Assembly (NCBI GenBank): GCA_963658575.1
Contig: CAVKQB010000056.1
Location: forward strand, 1-14,912
Origin: W0P28-013 sp963658575
Lineage (GTDB): Bacteria > Bacteroidota > Bacteroidia > Bacteroidales > Paludibacteraceae
Length of the DNA: 14,912 nt
Direction of reading: 5' to 3'
In this document: one piece after another, positions 1 to 6,311 of the stretch
Position numbering within the stretch: position 1 is the first letter of the stretch
How the letters are laid out: every line of letters starts with the position of its first letter
Translations under genes and position numbers: made by a program
Notes under the pieces: model-generated
Databases searched by the model: none
The model's input: only the letters and a program-made list of their open reading frames with translations
Told to the model about the DNA's origin: nothing

Positions 1-2
1 GT

Positions 3-119
3 ACCTTTGCAACCGAAAACATAAAAGGCGTTTATTGGCGCACGGTTCAGGCGGATTGGAATCTCGCAAATTCTATTAACAAGCCGAACTACGCAACGAT
101 AGATGTCCCCGCAGTATGA
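3..119 (+). CDS. C-terminal end of an unidentified protein (truncated by window edge)
   Basis: The frame beginning at base 3 is open from the window edge to a TGA at 117-119 and gives 38 residues starting TFATENIKGVYWRT and ending NYATIDVPAV. The start lies outside the window. The other two plus frames hit stops sooner (TAA at 22-24 in frame 1; a TAA near base 76 in frame 2). The residue mix (W, Y, N, V) is protein-like and has the look of a beta-rich extracellular or enzyme C-terminus, but no family is recognisable from so short a tail. It is followed by the structured non-coding stretch 124-292. It could be a chance open frame; the absence of low-complexity sequence makes a real C-terminus more likely. 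Confidence 0.5.
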   Translation, partial: TFATENIKGVYWRTVQADWNLANSINKPNYATIDVPAV

Positions 120-123
120 GTAT

Positions 124-292
124 ATCTCTTATTCATACGCTTCGTCGGGCCATATTCGGAAGGCTCTGCGTTGTCGTATGCAGGAGAGAGATTGGATTAC
201 TCGCAGGCGTGGGCTTCGCGTTGCCGGTTCTCTTGTTAAGGGCAATGCGAGAGCCTCAATCCGTGGAACGGCAACAGTCGATTTCCACGCTT
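124..292 (+). ncRNA. Candidate structured RNA: two adjacent multi-helix hairpins ending in a T tract
   Basis: Domain 1 stacks three helices on one axis: 124-129 with 187-192 (ATCTCT/AGAGAT), 134-139 with 175-180 (CATACG/CGTATG), and 143-151 with 162-170 (eight of nine positions pair, counting two G-U). Domain 2 stacks four: 205-212 with 285-292 (core GCGTGG/CCACGC at 207-212 and 285-290), 216-218 with 279-281, 220-226 with 269-275 (GTTGCCG/CGGCAAC, perfect) and 227-232 with 249-254 (one G-U). Bases 291-295 are five T, so domain 2 could also serve as a terminator for the gene ending at 119. It matches no RNA family I can name. Folding was done by eye without an energy or covariation test, so a functional RNA is inference. 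Confidence 0.4.
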
Positions 293-362
293 TTTGTGTT
301 TGTACCCCAAGGAGTATGAACATAAAACAGGACAAGCCTATGAAGTAGTTTCCCCCCCCCCG

Positions 363-421
363 TGTGCATACCTTGAAAAACAGGGGACAGAGAGCAAGCC
401 GTATCTGTCTTTGTATGCACA
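363..421. repeat. Nested inverted repeat beside a C10 tract
   Basis: TGTGCATAC at 363-371 is the exact reverse complement of GTATGCACA at 413-421. Inside it, GACAGA at 386-391 is the exact reverse complement of TCTGTC at 404-409. The outer arm begins two bases after the ten-C run at 352-361. The nesting would make a two-helix stem-loop in RNA or a cruciform-capable site in DNA. It could be the 5' leader of the gene at 501, a regulator site, or a relic. No T tract follows, so it is not a normal terminator. Confidence 0.5.
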
Positions 422-500
422 TATCTTACCGCTCGGCGCACATGGAGTGTCGCGAAAAGCCATCAACAAGTGAGTAGCGGATAAACAAAAAACTAAAAAA

Positions 501-1391
501 ATGAAAACAATAAAATTATTAGCGATTCTTTGCGCGTCTGCAGTATGCGGGCAAGCCTATGCAGCACAAGTGGGAGATATTATGTTAGTAGATGGTTATC
601 CCACCATCGTTATATACACCGACGAAACAGGAGAACATGGTTTAGTATGTTCTTCCAAAGCAATCAGCAACTTGGAATTTGAGTCAATAGTTAAAAATAA
701 AATCAAAAAGGAAGATATGGGAGAGGAAGAGGCTAAAGAGGCTGCACTGACAGAGATAGGCAGACCTTTATTAGTATATATGAACAGAGATGATAAACAA
801 GTGAGAAAAAACACAGAGGCATTAAGCGCATCCAATTCCATCTATGGCAAAGAGAATGCAGAACAGATTTTAGCATATTGTGAAGCCAATGACATTGATA
901 TGGCAGCCTATTTCCCTGAACAGTATTGGGCAATGCAGATGGGCGACGGCTGGTTTATCCCCGGTGTATACGAATTGGAACTGTATACCAAATTCCTAAC
1001 CAATGGTCGTGAACTTGGAAAGAAAGGGAAATTGGTAGGAAAAGCATACTCAGAATTTTTGATTAGAAATAGTGCTATATGTGGCAAAGTAGTGGAAGAT
1101 TATGGAACATCGTTCACTCTACCATATAAAGCGATTTCTTCGACACTCATTAATAGTACATGGGGAAAAGACAAAGCAAACAAAAAACTGATAGGGAAGG
1201 TACCTGCCTCTGCGTATGGTGGAGGTACTCTGCTTCAACTAATGACAATGGTTGTTAATGCATCAGTCCGTGCCGCTCATAAATCTGAATTTTTGAGTTT
1301 ATATCTACTTGGCGGCACGAGTTTTCAGTTCAAGTTTGTGACAAATCAAGTAGACAATGATGGCAATGTCATTGCAGTCAAAGAATTCTAA
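501..1391 (+). CDS. Exported protein of unknown function
   Basis: The 296-residue product starts with a typical signal peptide (basic MKTIK, hydrophobic core to about residue 18, then A-Y-A at 19-21), so cleavage after residue 21 and export to the periplasm or surface are likely. The mature start GDIMLVDG, then GEHGLVC near 45-50, and the motif W151-F-I-P-x3-E158-L resemble the layout of Bacteroidota proteins whose DUF1566/Lcl-type domain carries a W-x-L-P-x3-E-L signature. The likeness is partial and I do not assign the family. Residues 64-82 are strongly charged (KIKKEDMGEEEAKE), probably a helix. The ATG is chosen because the signal peptide follows directly; it sits after an A-rich stretch without a clear ribosome site. 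The next gene begins 21 bp downstream, so the two probably form one transcript. The coding sequence is AT-richer than the genes at 2198-10335. Confidence 0.85.
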   Translation: MKTIKLLAILCASAVCGQAYAAQVGDIMLVDGYPTIVIYTDETGEHGLVCSSKAISNLEFESIVKNKIKKEDMGEEEAKEAALTEIGRPLLVYMNRDDKQVRKNTEALSASNSIYGKENAEQILAYCEANDIDMAAYFPEQYWAMQMGDGWFIPGVYELELYTKFLTNGRELGKKGKLVGKAYSEFLIRNSAICGKVVEDYGTSFTLPYKAISSTLINSTWGKDKANKKLIGKVPASAYGGGTLLQLMTMVVNASVRAAHKSEFLSLYLLGGTSFQFKFVTNQVDNDGNVIAVKEF

Positions 1392-1412
1392 TCATTCAAG
1401 TATTATATCATT

Positions 1413-2093
1413 ATGAAAACAACTAAATTTTATTCCATTATACTGCTTTGCGGAATAGCACTTTTCACCTCCTGTTCCACGGCCTTACAGGGTGTACAGA
1501 GCATTCCCCGCAAGCAACAGCAATTCGGCAAAGAGAACATGGAGTTCATCGGCTTCAAGAATATAAGCCGCAACAATATTATGCTCCGTGACTTCGGTAC
1601 GGAATTGGAGCGTAGCCATATAGCCATCAACAAGCAGAATTTCTATATGGGCATTTACTCCCTGCAGGAGTTGGAGACATACAAATCCACGATGCGGTAC
1701 ATCACCTTTGTTGATGTGATAAAGCACTCATACACAAAAAACGACCAAATCGACTACAACTTTGGCTTGGAAGTAACTGGTTGGGTGTTCGCCGGACTAA
1801 CCTGTTTTACGTTATTTCCTGTTTATTTGCCCATGATTTGTTGTGCAGGAGGAAATGCGTGTCAAATCGACCTGAATTGCGAATACCGGCTGTATGTGTA
1901 CGACACCGTAAAAAAAGAGGTGGTACTGACCACCCCGATTGAAATCAAACAAAGTGATTTGTACAGAGGACAATTTGGACACAAAGAAACAGATAAGGCA
2001 GCAGTGAACGACAGATACAAGAACCTGCTGTTCAACACTTTGTTGGAAAACTACGCCAATGCGTACAACTTTGTGAAGAACATCAACGAATAA
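1413..2093 (+). CDS. Lipoprotein of unknown function
   Basis: This 226-residue protein has a type II signal peptide: basic MKTTK, a hydrophobic core and the lipobox-like A-L-F-T-S-C, with Cys21 as the lipidated residue. Serine follows the cysteine, and no run of acidic residues suggests surface export. After a polar region, residues of about 124-148 form a second hydrophobic stretch rich in Phe, Leu and Cys (GWVFAGL...CCAGG), which could be membrane-embedded or a hydrophobic hairpin. The C-terminal part (YRLYVYDTVKKEVV) looks like beta strands. I recognise no family. It lies 21 bp after the secreted protein gene and just before a strong terminator, so the pair is probably an isolated two-gene operon acting in the envelope. 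Confidence 0.85.
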   Translation: MKTTKFYSIILLCGIALFTSCSTALQGVQSIPRKQQQFGKENMEFIGFKNISRNNIMLRDFGTELERSHIAINKQNFYMGIYSLQELETYKSTMRYITFVDVIKHSYTKNDQIDYNFGLEVTGWVFAGLTCFTLFPVYLPMICCAGGNACQIDLNCEYRLYVYDTVKKEVVLTTPIEIKQSDLYRGQFGHKETDKAAVNDRYKNLLFNTLLENYANAYNFVKNINE

Positions 2094-2126
2094 CCGTCGT
2101 TGGCGTACAAAGTCTTTGCGTGAATG

Positions 2127-2163
2127 GGGTTGTCCGCGCTAATAGCGGGCGACCCTATTTTTT
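2127..2163 (+). terminator. Intrinsic terminator of the two-gene unit 501-2093
   Basis: GGGTTGTCCGC (2127-2137) pairs with GCGGGCGACCC (2145-2155), an 11-bp stem with two G-U pairs and a 7-base loop. T-A and six T follow (2158-2163). It starts 33 bp after the stop of the lipoprotein gene and lies between convergent genes. On the minus strand there is no T tract after the stem, so it should act mainly on plus-strand transcripts. Confidence 0.85.
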
Positions 2164-2197
2164 GCGTTTCGCAATTCGGGGCGTCGGCCTCGATGTT

Positions 2198-2992
2198 TTA
2201 GGAATTTTTGCACTTCACCACGGTGATGTGGTAGCATTTGTTGCGTTTTTCGTCGACGATGAGGAGTCGGCATTCGCGGCGCAGTTCGCGCAGGGTTTCG
2301 GTAAGCAGCGACTCCAGCTGGCGGTCTTGGTAGCGTATGCCGAAACGCTCGTATTTGTCGTAGGCGATGTCGAACGTGGTGCCGTAGTAGTGCGATGTCT
2401 CGTCGTGTGTGGCTTGGTAATTGACACGGCGCAAGCCTTTTTGTGTCTCTTCGGTGCGCAACATCGACGAAATCTCGAATTTGTGCCGTGCAAGGTCTTT
2501 TTTGCGCAGTTTGGCGTGGAAACGAATGCCGATTTCTTGTAGCAGATTGGCGGCTTCGGGCGTGAGGTAGGGCAGTGAGTGCGTCAGGTTGCAGACGCGG
2601 TAGTATTTGTTGTCCGAAATCTCGACGAGTCGTCCATTGTCGCGCAGCGAGTCGAGGTCGGCCTGCAGGGCGGCGTTGGTCTTGTAGGGGTGGTCGAGTC
2701 CGTTGCGGCGCGCGTGCTTCAGGTGCGTTTCGTTCCAATCCTTGAACTTCTCCTTCGACGAGATGGGCGCAGTGGCCTCGTGGCAAAAGTCGCATTCCGT
2801 ATCGACTTCGCGCGTCGAGTTGCGCTTCAGGTACGAGTCGATTTCGATGGCCGCAATGATGAGCGCAGTGATGGCCAATCCGATGAGCAGATAGGGCAGT
2901 ATTGGCTTTTCGGCTGCCTGTTTCACGCTCTTCTTCACACGTTTGCGCGTCGCGCCTTTGTCTGTTTTGTGTTTTTGTTCGCTTTTTGCCAT
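2198..2992 (-). CDS. Membrane-anchored DUF5715-type protein with M15-peptidase-like motif
   Basis: The 264-residue product has a lysine-rich N-terminus (1-29), one transmembrane helix (about 31-50) and a soluble domain that should face the periplasm. The stretch S200-H201-Y-Y-G-T-T-F-D208 fits the S-x-H-x-x-G-x-x-x-D signature of the M15/VanY zinc peptidase fold. H255 in the terminal strand (CYHITVV) sits where that fold places its third zinc ligand. The preceding text (FEISSMLRT...Q) also agrees with that superfamily. The overall form matches what I know as DUF5715 of Bacteroidota, though that name is from memory. A role in cleaving or binding peptidoglycan peptides is inference; the usual catalytic glutamate is not evident to me. 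Residues 60-71 include C67 and C70 (CDFC), a possible redox or metal pair. The start lies only 9 bp after the T tract of a hairpin. Confidence 0.75.
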   Translation of the reverse strand: MAKSEQKHKTDKGATRKRVKKSVKQAAEKPILPYLLIGLAITALIIAAIEIDSYLKRNSTREVDTECDFCHEATAPISSKEKFKDWNETHLKHARRNGLDHPYKTNAALQADLDSLRDNGRLVEISDNKYYRVCNLTHSLPYLTPEAANLLQEIGIRFHAKLRKKDLARHKFEISSMLRTEETQKGLRRVNYQATHDETSHYYGTTFDIAYDKYERFGIRYQDRQLESLLTETLRELRRECRLLIVDEKRNKCYHITVVKCKNS

Positions 2993-3001
2993 TTTTTCTT
3001 G

Positions 3002-3040
3002 AAAAAATGTTGGAGACGCGGTTCGCCCACGCCTCCAACA
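3002..3040 (-). terminator. Terminator-like hairpin between the transporter gene and the DUF5715-type gene
   Basis: On the minus strand TGTTGGAGGCGTGG (3040-3027) pairs with CCGCGTCTCCAACA (3021-3008), a 14-bp stem with two G-U pairs and a 5-base loop, directly followed by six T (3007-3002). The G-U pairs form only in minus-strand RNA; on the plus strand the same positions are A-C mismatches, so the direction is clear. It should end transcripts of the transporter gene (stop at 3106). It also lies just before the start codon at 2992, so it may act as a leader attenuator for that gene. Confidence 0.8.
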
Positions 3041-3060
3041 CGTATCGAACTATTGCCTTA

Positions 3061-3094
3061 AAAGTTCATAAAGTCTATAAAGTTATAAAGTTTC
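3061..3094. repeat. Short degenerate tandem array (AAAGTnnAT, 8-9 bp)
   Basis: Four consecutive units are AAAGTTCAT, AAAGTCTAT, AAAGTTAT and AAAGTTTC. They lie between the stop of the transporter gene and its terminator hairpin. This is the same style of array seen in other gaps of the window, with a different sequence. Confidence 0.6.
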
Positions 3095-3105
3095 TGGGGA
3101 TTTGG

Positions 3106-4425
3106 TTATAGAAACAGCAATTGTACCAAAATATAGACGGGCAACAAAATTATCAGCGAGAATTTGACCATGTAACCGAAGAAACTTGGCATTTTGATGC
3201 CGCTCTCTTCGGCGATGGCTTTCACCATGAAGTTCGGGCCGTTGCCGATGTAGGTCATCGAACCAAAGAATACGGCGCCAATGCAGATGGCTTTAAGCAG
3301 CACTTCGGGCACGCCAGCCACCGGCGTACCGCCAAACGCCGCCATTTGGTCGGGCGTAAGACCTGTGGCCACGCTGTGGAATGCCACGGCCGTCGGGGTG
3401 TTGTCGAGGAACGAGCTGAGCAAGCCTGTGGAGTAGTAGAACTGCCACGTGTGGCTCAAACCGAGGCTGGCAGCGTTCGCTTTCAGGTAGGCCAAGGCCG
3501 GAGTCATAGTTACGAATATGCCCAAGAACAGCACAGCCACCTCCACGATGGGAGCCCATGTGAATTTGTTTTCGTCGAAACGCGTCTTCTTGCTGGTGGT
3601 GAAAAATGACAGCGCAGCCAGAGCCAGCAACACATATTCGCGCAGGAATTTCACCCACACGGGAGCGCTCTCCTCGCCCATGAATTTGAGCGTGCCTTCG
3701 TTGACAAATGCCACGGCCAGCACCACGCCAAGCAGATAGATGAAATTGATTTTGCCGTCGAGATGCAGTTTTTTCTGTTCGCTGCAGTCTTTGGCAAGGT
3801 CGGCTACGCTCTCTTTTTTGTAGTAGTAACTATCGATGAAATAGTAGAGCACCAGCAGCACGACACCCGTGAACGCCCACTCTATCCACATATTGAGGAA
3901 CCACGTGAAACTTGCACCGCGCAGGAAGAGCATGAACAACGGGGGATCGCCGAGCGGCGTGAGCAGACCGCCGCAGTTGGCCACCAACGCAATGAAAAAC
4001 AGAATGGTGTGCACCGTGAATTTGCGCTCTTTGTTCGTCTCGATAATGGGGCGAATGAGCAACATAGCCGCGCCCGTTGTGCCCATGAGCGAAGCCAGCA
4101 CAAATCCAATGCCGAGGAAGAGCGTGTTCACCCACGGCTTGGCTTTGATGTCGCCGCTCAGATGGATGCCGCCCGTGATGACAAACAGCGCCAGCAGCAA
4201 AATGATGAACGGCAGATAGTCGAACACCACCTGATGCTCGAGATCGTGCCCCATGCCGCCGAGAACGAGGCAAAGACCCGTAGGAATGCCGAGCACCAGC
4301 GACACGATGAGCTTGTTCAGGTTCTTTTCCCACCACTTTTCGGCAATCAGCGGCCCGATGGCAATCATCAACAGCATGAGGCAGAAGGGAATCAGCGACC
4401 ATGCCGAATGTACGAATGTTTCCAT
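3106..4425 (-). CDS. Sodium:proton antiporter / CitMHS-like ion transporter (NhaD type)
   Basis: The 439-residue polytopic inner-membrane protein is hydrophobic throughout, with about a dozen helices. It shows paired re-entrant motifs typical of the ion transporter superfamily that contains NhaD, ArsB and CitMHS: NCGGLLTPLGDPPL in the first half, and SSFLDNTPTAVAF followed by GSMTYIGNGPNFMVKAIA in the second half. The asparagine, aspartate and proline residues in these loops form the ion site in characterised relatives. Bacteroidota homologues are usually labelled sodium:proton antiporter or putative citrate transporter; Na+/H+ exchange is the likelier role, but the substrate cannot be read from sequence. 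The start MET-F-V-H-S is supported by a good promoter about 60 bp upstream (4484-4514). Expression is probably monocistronic, ending at the hairpin 3002-3040. It is divergent from nadB. Confidence 0.85.
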   Translation of the reverse strand: METFVHSAWSLIPFCLMLLMIAIGPLIAEKWWEKNLNKLIVSLVLGIPTGLCLVLGGMGHDLEHQVVFDYLPFIILLLALFVITGGIHLSGDIKAKPWVNTLFLGIGFVLASLMGTTGAAMLLIRPIIETNKERKFTVHTILFFIALVANCGGLLTPLGDPPLFMLFLRGASFTWFLNMWIEWAFTGVVLLVLYYFIDSYYYKKESVADLAKDCSEQKKLHLDGKINFIYLLGVVLAVAFVNEGTLKFMGEESAPVWVKFLREYVLLALAALSFFTTSKKTRFDENKFTWAPIVEVAVLFLGIFVTMTPALAYLKANAASLGLSHTWQFYYSTGLLSSFLDNTPTAVAFHSVATGLTPDQMAAFGGTPVAGVPEVLLKAICIGAVFFGSMTYIGNGPNFMVKAIAEESGIKMPSFFGYMVKFSLIILLPVYILVQLLFL

Positions 4426-4433
4426 AAAAAATT

Positions 4434-4457
4434 GATTGTTAGATTATTAGATAATGA
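4434..4457. repeat. Three GATnnTnA octamers upstream of the transporter start
   Basis: GATTGTTA, GATTATTA and GATAATGA follow each other in register, ending 9 bp from the start codon at 4425. They lie inside the predicted 5' untranslated region of the minus-strand transporter gene. The sequence is AT-rich and the array is short, so chance or simple slippage could explain it. Confidence 0.45.
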
Positions 4458-4483
4458 TTTGATTGACTCCAAAAAAAGCGGTG

Positions 4484-4514
4484 CAAAATTACCTTTTTTT
4501 TCTCATTTCGACAA
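4484..4514 (-). promoter_or_regulatory. Bacteroidota-type promoter for the NhaD-like gene
   Basis: Read on the minus strand, TTG (4514-4512) is followed by 20 bases and then TAATTTTG (4491-4484). This matches the -33 TTTG (here GTTG) and -7 TAnnTTTG consensus with normal spacing. Transcription would begin near 4477, leaving about 50 nt of leader before the start codon at 4425. Confidence 0.75.
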
Positions 4515-4559
4515 CTTTTTTCACCCATTTCTCGTCCCGCTCGAAGCAAAAAAACGGCA

Positions 4560-4591
4560 TTTGCATCTTTTAGAAAAAAGTGTTATTTTTG
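4560..4591 (+). promoter_or_regulatory. Bacteroidota-type promoter for nadB
   Basis: TTTG (4560-4563), 20 bases, then TATTTTTG (4584-4591) fits the TTTG / TAnnTTTG consensus. The start point would be near 4598, giving a leader of about 80 nt before the nadB ATG at 4680. It is divergent from the transporter promoter; the two -33 elements are 45 bp apart, so a regulator bound between them could affect both. Confidence 0.75.
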
Positions 4592-4679
4592 CATGTTTGT
4601 GGTCTTGAAAATGTGCCTTGTTGCGAGCGATTGATTTTCAGGCGATTAACACACTTTTTTGATAAAATAGATTCGCTTT

Positions 4680-6263
4680 ATGGTACGCAAATTCGATTTT
4701 TTGGTTATTGGTGGCGGCATTGCCGGCATGAGTTACGCACTGAAAGTGGCGCGTGCTAAAAAAGGCAAAATCGCCATCGTCTGCAAAACGACGCTCGAAG
4801 AGGCCAACACGGCCAAGGCGCAGGGCGGCATCGCTTCGGTAACGAACCTGCTTTGCGACAATTTCGAAAAACACATCGAAGACACAATGATAGCCGGCGA
4901 CTGGATCTCAGACCGCGCCGCCGTGGAACAGGTGGTGCGCAATGCGCCAGCGCAAATCAAAGAGTTGCTCTCGTGGGGCGTGAATTTCGACAAAAAAGCC
5001 GACGGCTCGTTCGACCTGCATCGCGAAGGCGGACATTCGGAGTTTCGCATACTGCACCACGCCGACGATACCGGCGCCGAGATTCAACGCGGTCTGATGG
5101 CCGCCGTGCGCGCCAATCCCGACATCGAAGTGCTCGAAAATCATTTTGCCGTCGAAATCATCACGCAGCACCACTTGGGCGTGCGTGTAACGCGCCGCAC
5201 TCCCGATATCGAATGCTACGGCGCATACATTCTCAATCCCGAAACGGGCAAAATCGACACCTATCTGTCGAAAGTAACGCTGATGGCGACGGGCGGCACA
5301 GGTGCCGTGTACTCGTCGACCAGCAACCCGAACATCGCCACGGGCGACGGCATCGCCATGGTCTATCGCGCCAAAGGCAAGGTGAAAGATATGGAGTTTG
5401 TGCAGTTTCACCCGACCGTGCTCTTCAACCACGCCGAGACGCATCCGGCCTACCTCATCACCGAAGCCATGCGTGGCTATGGCGGCATTTTGCGCCTGCC
5501 CAACGGCGAAGAGTTCATGCAGAAGTACGACAAACGGTTGAGCCTTGCACCGCGCGACATCGTGGCACGCGCCATCGACAACGAGATGAAAATTCACGGC
5601 CTCGACCATGTTTGCCTCGACGTAACGCACAAAGATCCCGAAGAGACCAAGCACCATTTTCCGAACATCTACCAAAAGTGCCTCAGCATCGGCATCGACA
5701 TTACCAAACAGTATATTCCCGTGGTGCCGAGCGCGCACTACATGTGTGGCGGCATCAAAGTCGATTTGGACGCTTGCTCCAGCATTCACAGGCTCTATGC
5801 CGTGGGCGAATGCTCCTGCACGGGCTTGCACGGTGGCAACCGCTTGGCTTCCAACTCGTTGATAGAGGCCGTAGTGTATGCCGATGCCGCCGCCAAACAC
5901 AGCCTGAGCGTGATAGATGGCTACACATTCAACGAAAAAGTGCCCGAATGGAACGACGAAGGCACCATGACCAACGAAGAAAAAGTGCTGATTGCGCAGG
6001 ACGTGAAAGAGGTCGGCCAGATAATGAGCACTTACGTCGGCATCGTGCGCAGCGACCTGCGTTTGCGCCGCGCGTGGGAGCGGCTTGATCTGCTCTACGA
6101 AGAGACCGAAGACCTCTTCAAACGCGTGAAAGCCACCAAAGACATCTGCGAACTGCGCAATATGATAAACGTGGGCTACCTGATTACGCGCCAAGCCTTG
6201 GAACGCAAAGAGAGCCGCGGTCTGCACTACACCATCGACTACCCACACCCTAAAGTTAATTAA
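4680..6263 (+). CDS. nadB: L-aspartate oxidase
   Basis: The 527-residue flavoprotein oxidises L-aspartate to iminoaspartate, the first step of de novo NAD synthesis, which quinolinate synthase NadA then uses in the cytoplasm. The FAD-binding Rossmann motif V-I-G-G-G-I-A-G is at residues 9-16. Succinate dehydrogenase/fumarate reductase family signatures follow: AKAQGGIA near 46-53, REGGHSEFRILHHADDTG near 114-131, QFHPT near 241-245, PRDIVARAI near 291-299 with the catalytic arginine, HYMCGGI near 353-359, and the C-terminal FAD loop GECSCTGLHGGNRLASNSL. Length and motif order are normal for NadB. The start ATG precedes a short MVRKFD lead into the first strand, as in homologues. nadA and nadC are not adjacent here. 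The nearest gene downstream on the same strand is the GT117 glycosyltransferase, 119 bp away, with no strong terminator in between. Confidence 0.95.
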   Translation: MVRKFDFLVIGGGIAGMSYALKVARAKKGKIAIVCKTTLEEANTAKAQGGIASVTNLLCDNFEKHIEDTMIAGDWISDRAAVEQVVRNAPAQIKELLSWGVNFDKKADGSFDLHREGGHSEFRILHHADDTGAEIQRGLMAAVRANPDIEVLENHFAVEIITQHHLGVRVTRRTPDIECYGAYILNPETGKIDTYLSKVTLMATGGTGAVYSSTSNPNIATGDGIAMVYRAKGKVKDMEFVQFHPTVLFNHAETHPAYLITEAMRGYGGILRLPNGEEFMQKYDKRLSLAPRDIVARAIDNEMKIHGLDHVCLDVTHKDPEETKHHFPNIYQKCLSIGIDITKQYIPVVPSAHYMCGGIKVDLDACSSIHRLYAVGECSCTGLHGGNRLASNSLIEAVVYADAAAKHSLSVIDGYTFNEKVPEWNDEGTMTNEEKVLIAQDVKEVGQIMSTYVGIVRSDLRLRRAWERLDLLYEETEDLFKRVKATKDICELRNMINVGYLITRQALERKESRGLHYTIDYPHPKVN

Positions 6264-6294
6264 GAATTAAGAATGAATAATTAAGAATTATTCA
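6258..6294 (+). repeat. AATTAAG heptamer array containing a 9-bp AT hairpin
   Basis: AATTAAG, AATTAAG, AATGAAT, AATTAAG and AATTATT run in register from 6258 to 6292, overlapping the nadB stop codon. Within this, TGAATAATT (6274-6282) and AATTATTCA (6286-6294) are perfect reverse complements around a 3-base loop. A short ATTTTC follows, so the hairpin might weakly terminate nadB, but an A/T-rich stem makes that doubtful. Confidence 0.5.
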
Positions 6295-6311
6295 ATTTTC
6301 AAATAAAAAAC

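Larger units (their letters stand above)
120..500. other. 381-bp gap without a credible gene; structured and homopolymeric
   Basis: Both strands carry only short open frames of fewer than 100 codons. They overlap each other and lack family resemblance, so I do not call them. The gap contains two consecutive long imperfect hairpins (124-192 and 205-292, the second followed by five T), a third nested inverted repeat (363-421) and a run of ten C (352-361). No match to the TTTG/TAnnTTTG promoter was found for the gene at 501; the closest -7-like string is TGTCTTTG at 406-413, with no TTG at the right distance upstream. Confidence 0.6.

Noticed and set aside
120..300. attC site, group II intron end or TnpB-associated RNA
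   Set aside because: No GTTRRRY/RYYYAAC boxes in the right order, no domain V-like hairpin, and no integrase, reverse transcriptase or TnpB sequence in the window; the truncated upstream tail shows no such motif.
103..441. Several short open frames on both strands in the first gap
   Set aside because: They overlap the inverted repeats, cross the C10 run and show no domain or signal peptide; a structured non-coding stretch explains the region better.
3008..3040. tRNA-like 3' segment (GGTTCG near 3020-3025)
   Set aside because: The segment is one side of a perfect two-arm hairpin with a T tract on the minus strand; there is no cloverleaf or anticodon arm.
2139..3061. Long open frames overlapping the DUF5715-type gene on both strands
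   Set aside because: Arg/His-rich or Val/Phe-rich shadow products; only the frame 2198-2992 (minus) has a membrane helix and family motifs.
4908..6248. 446-codon open frame on the minus strand
   Set aside because: It lies wholly antisense to nadB, whose motifs are complete. The product is rich in His, Ala and Val in a pattern expected from the reverse complement of GC-rich coding sequence.
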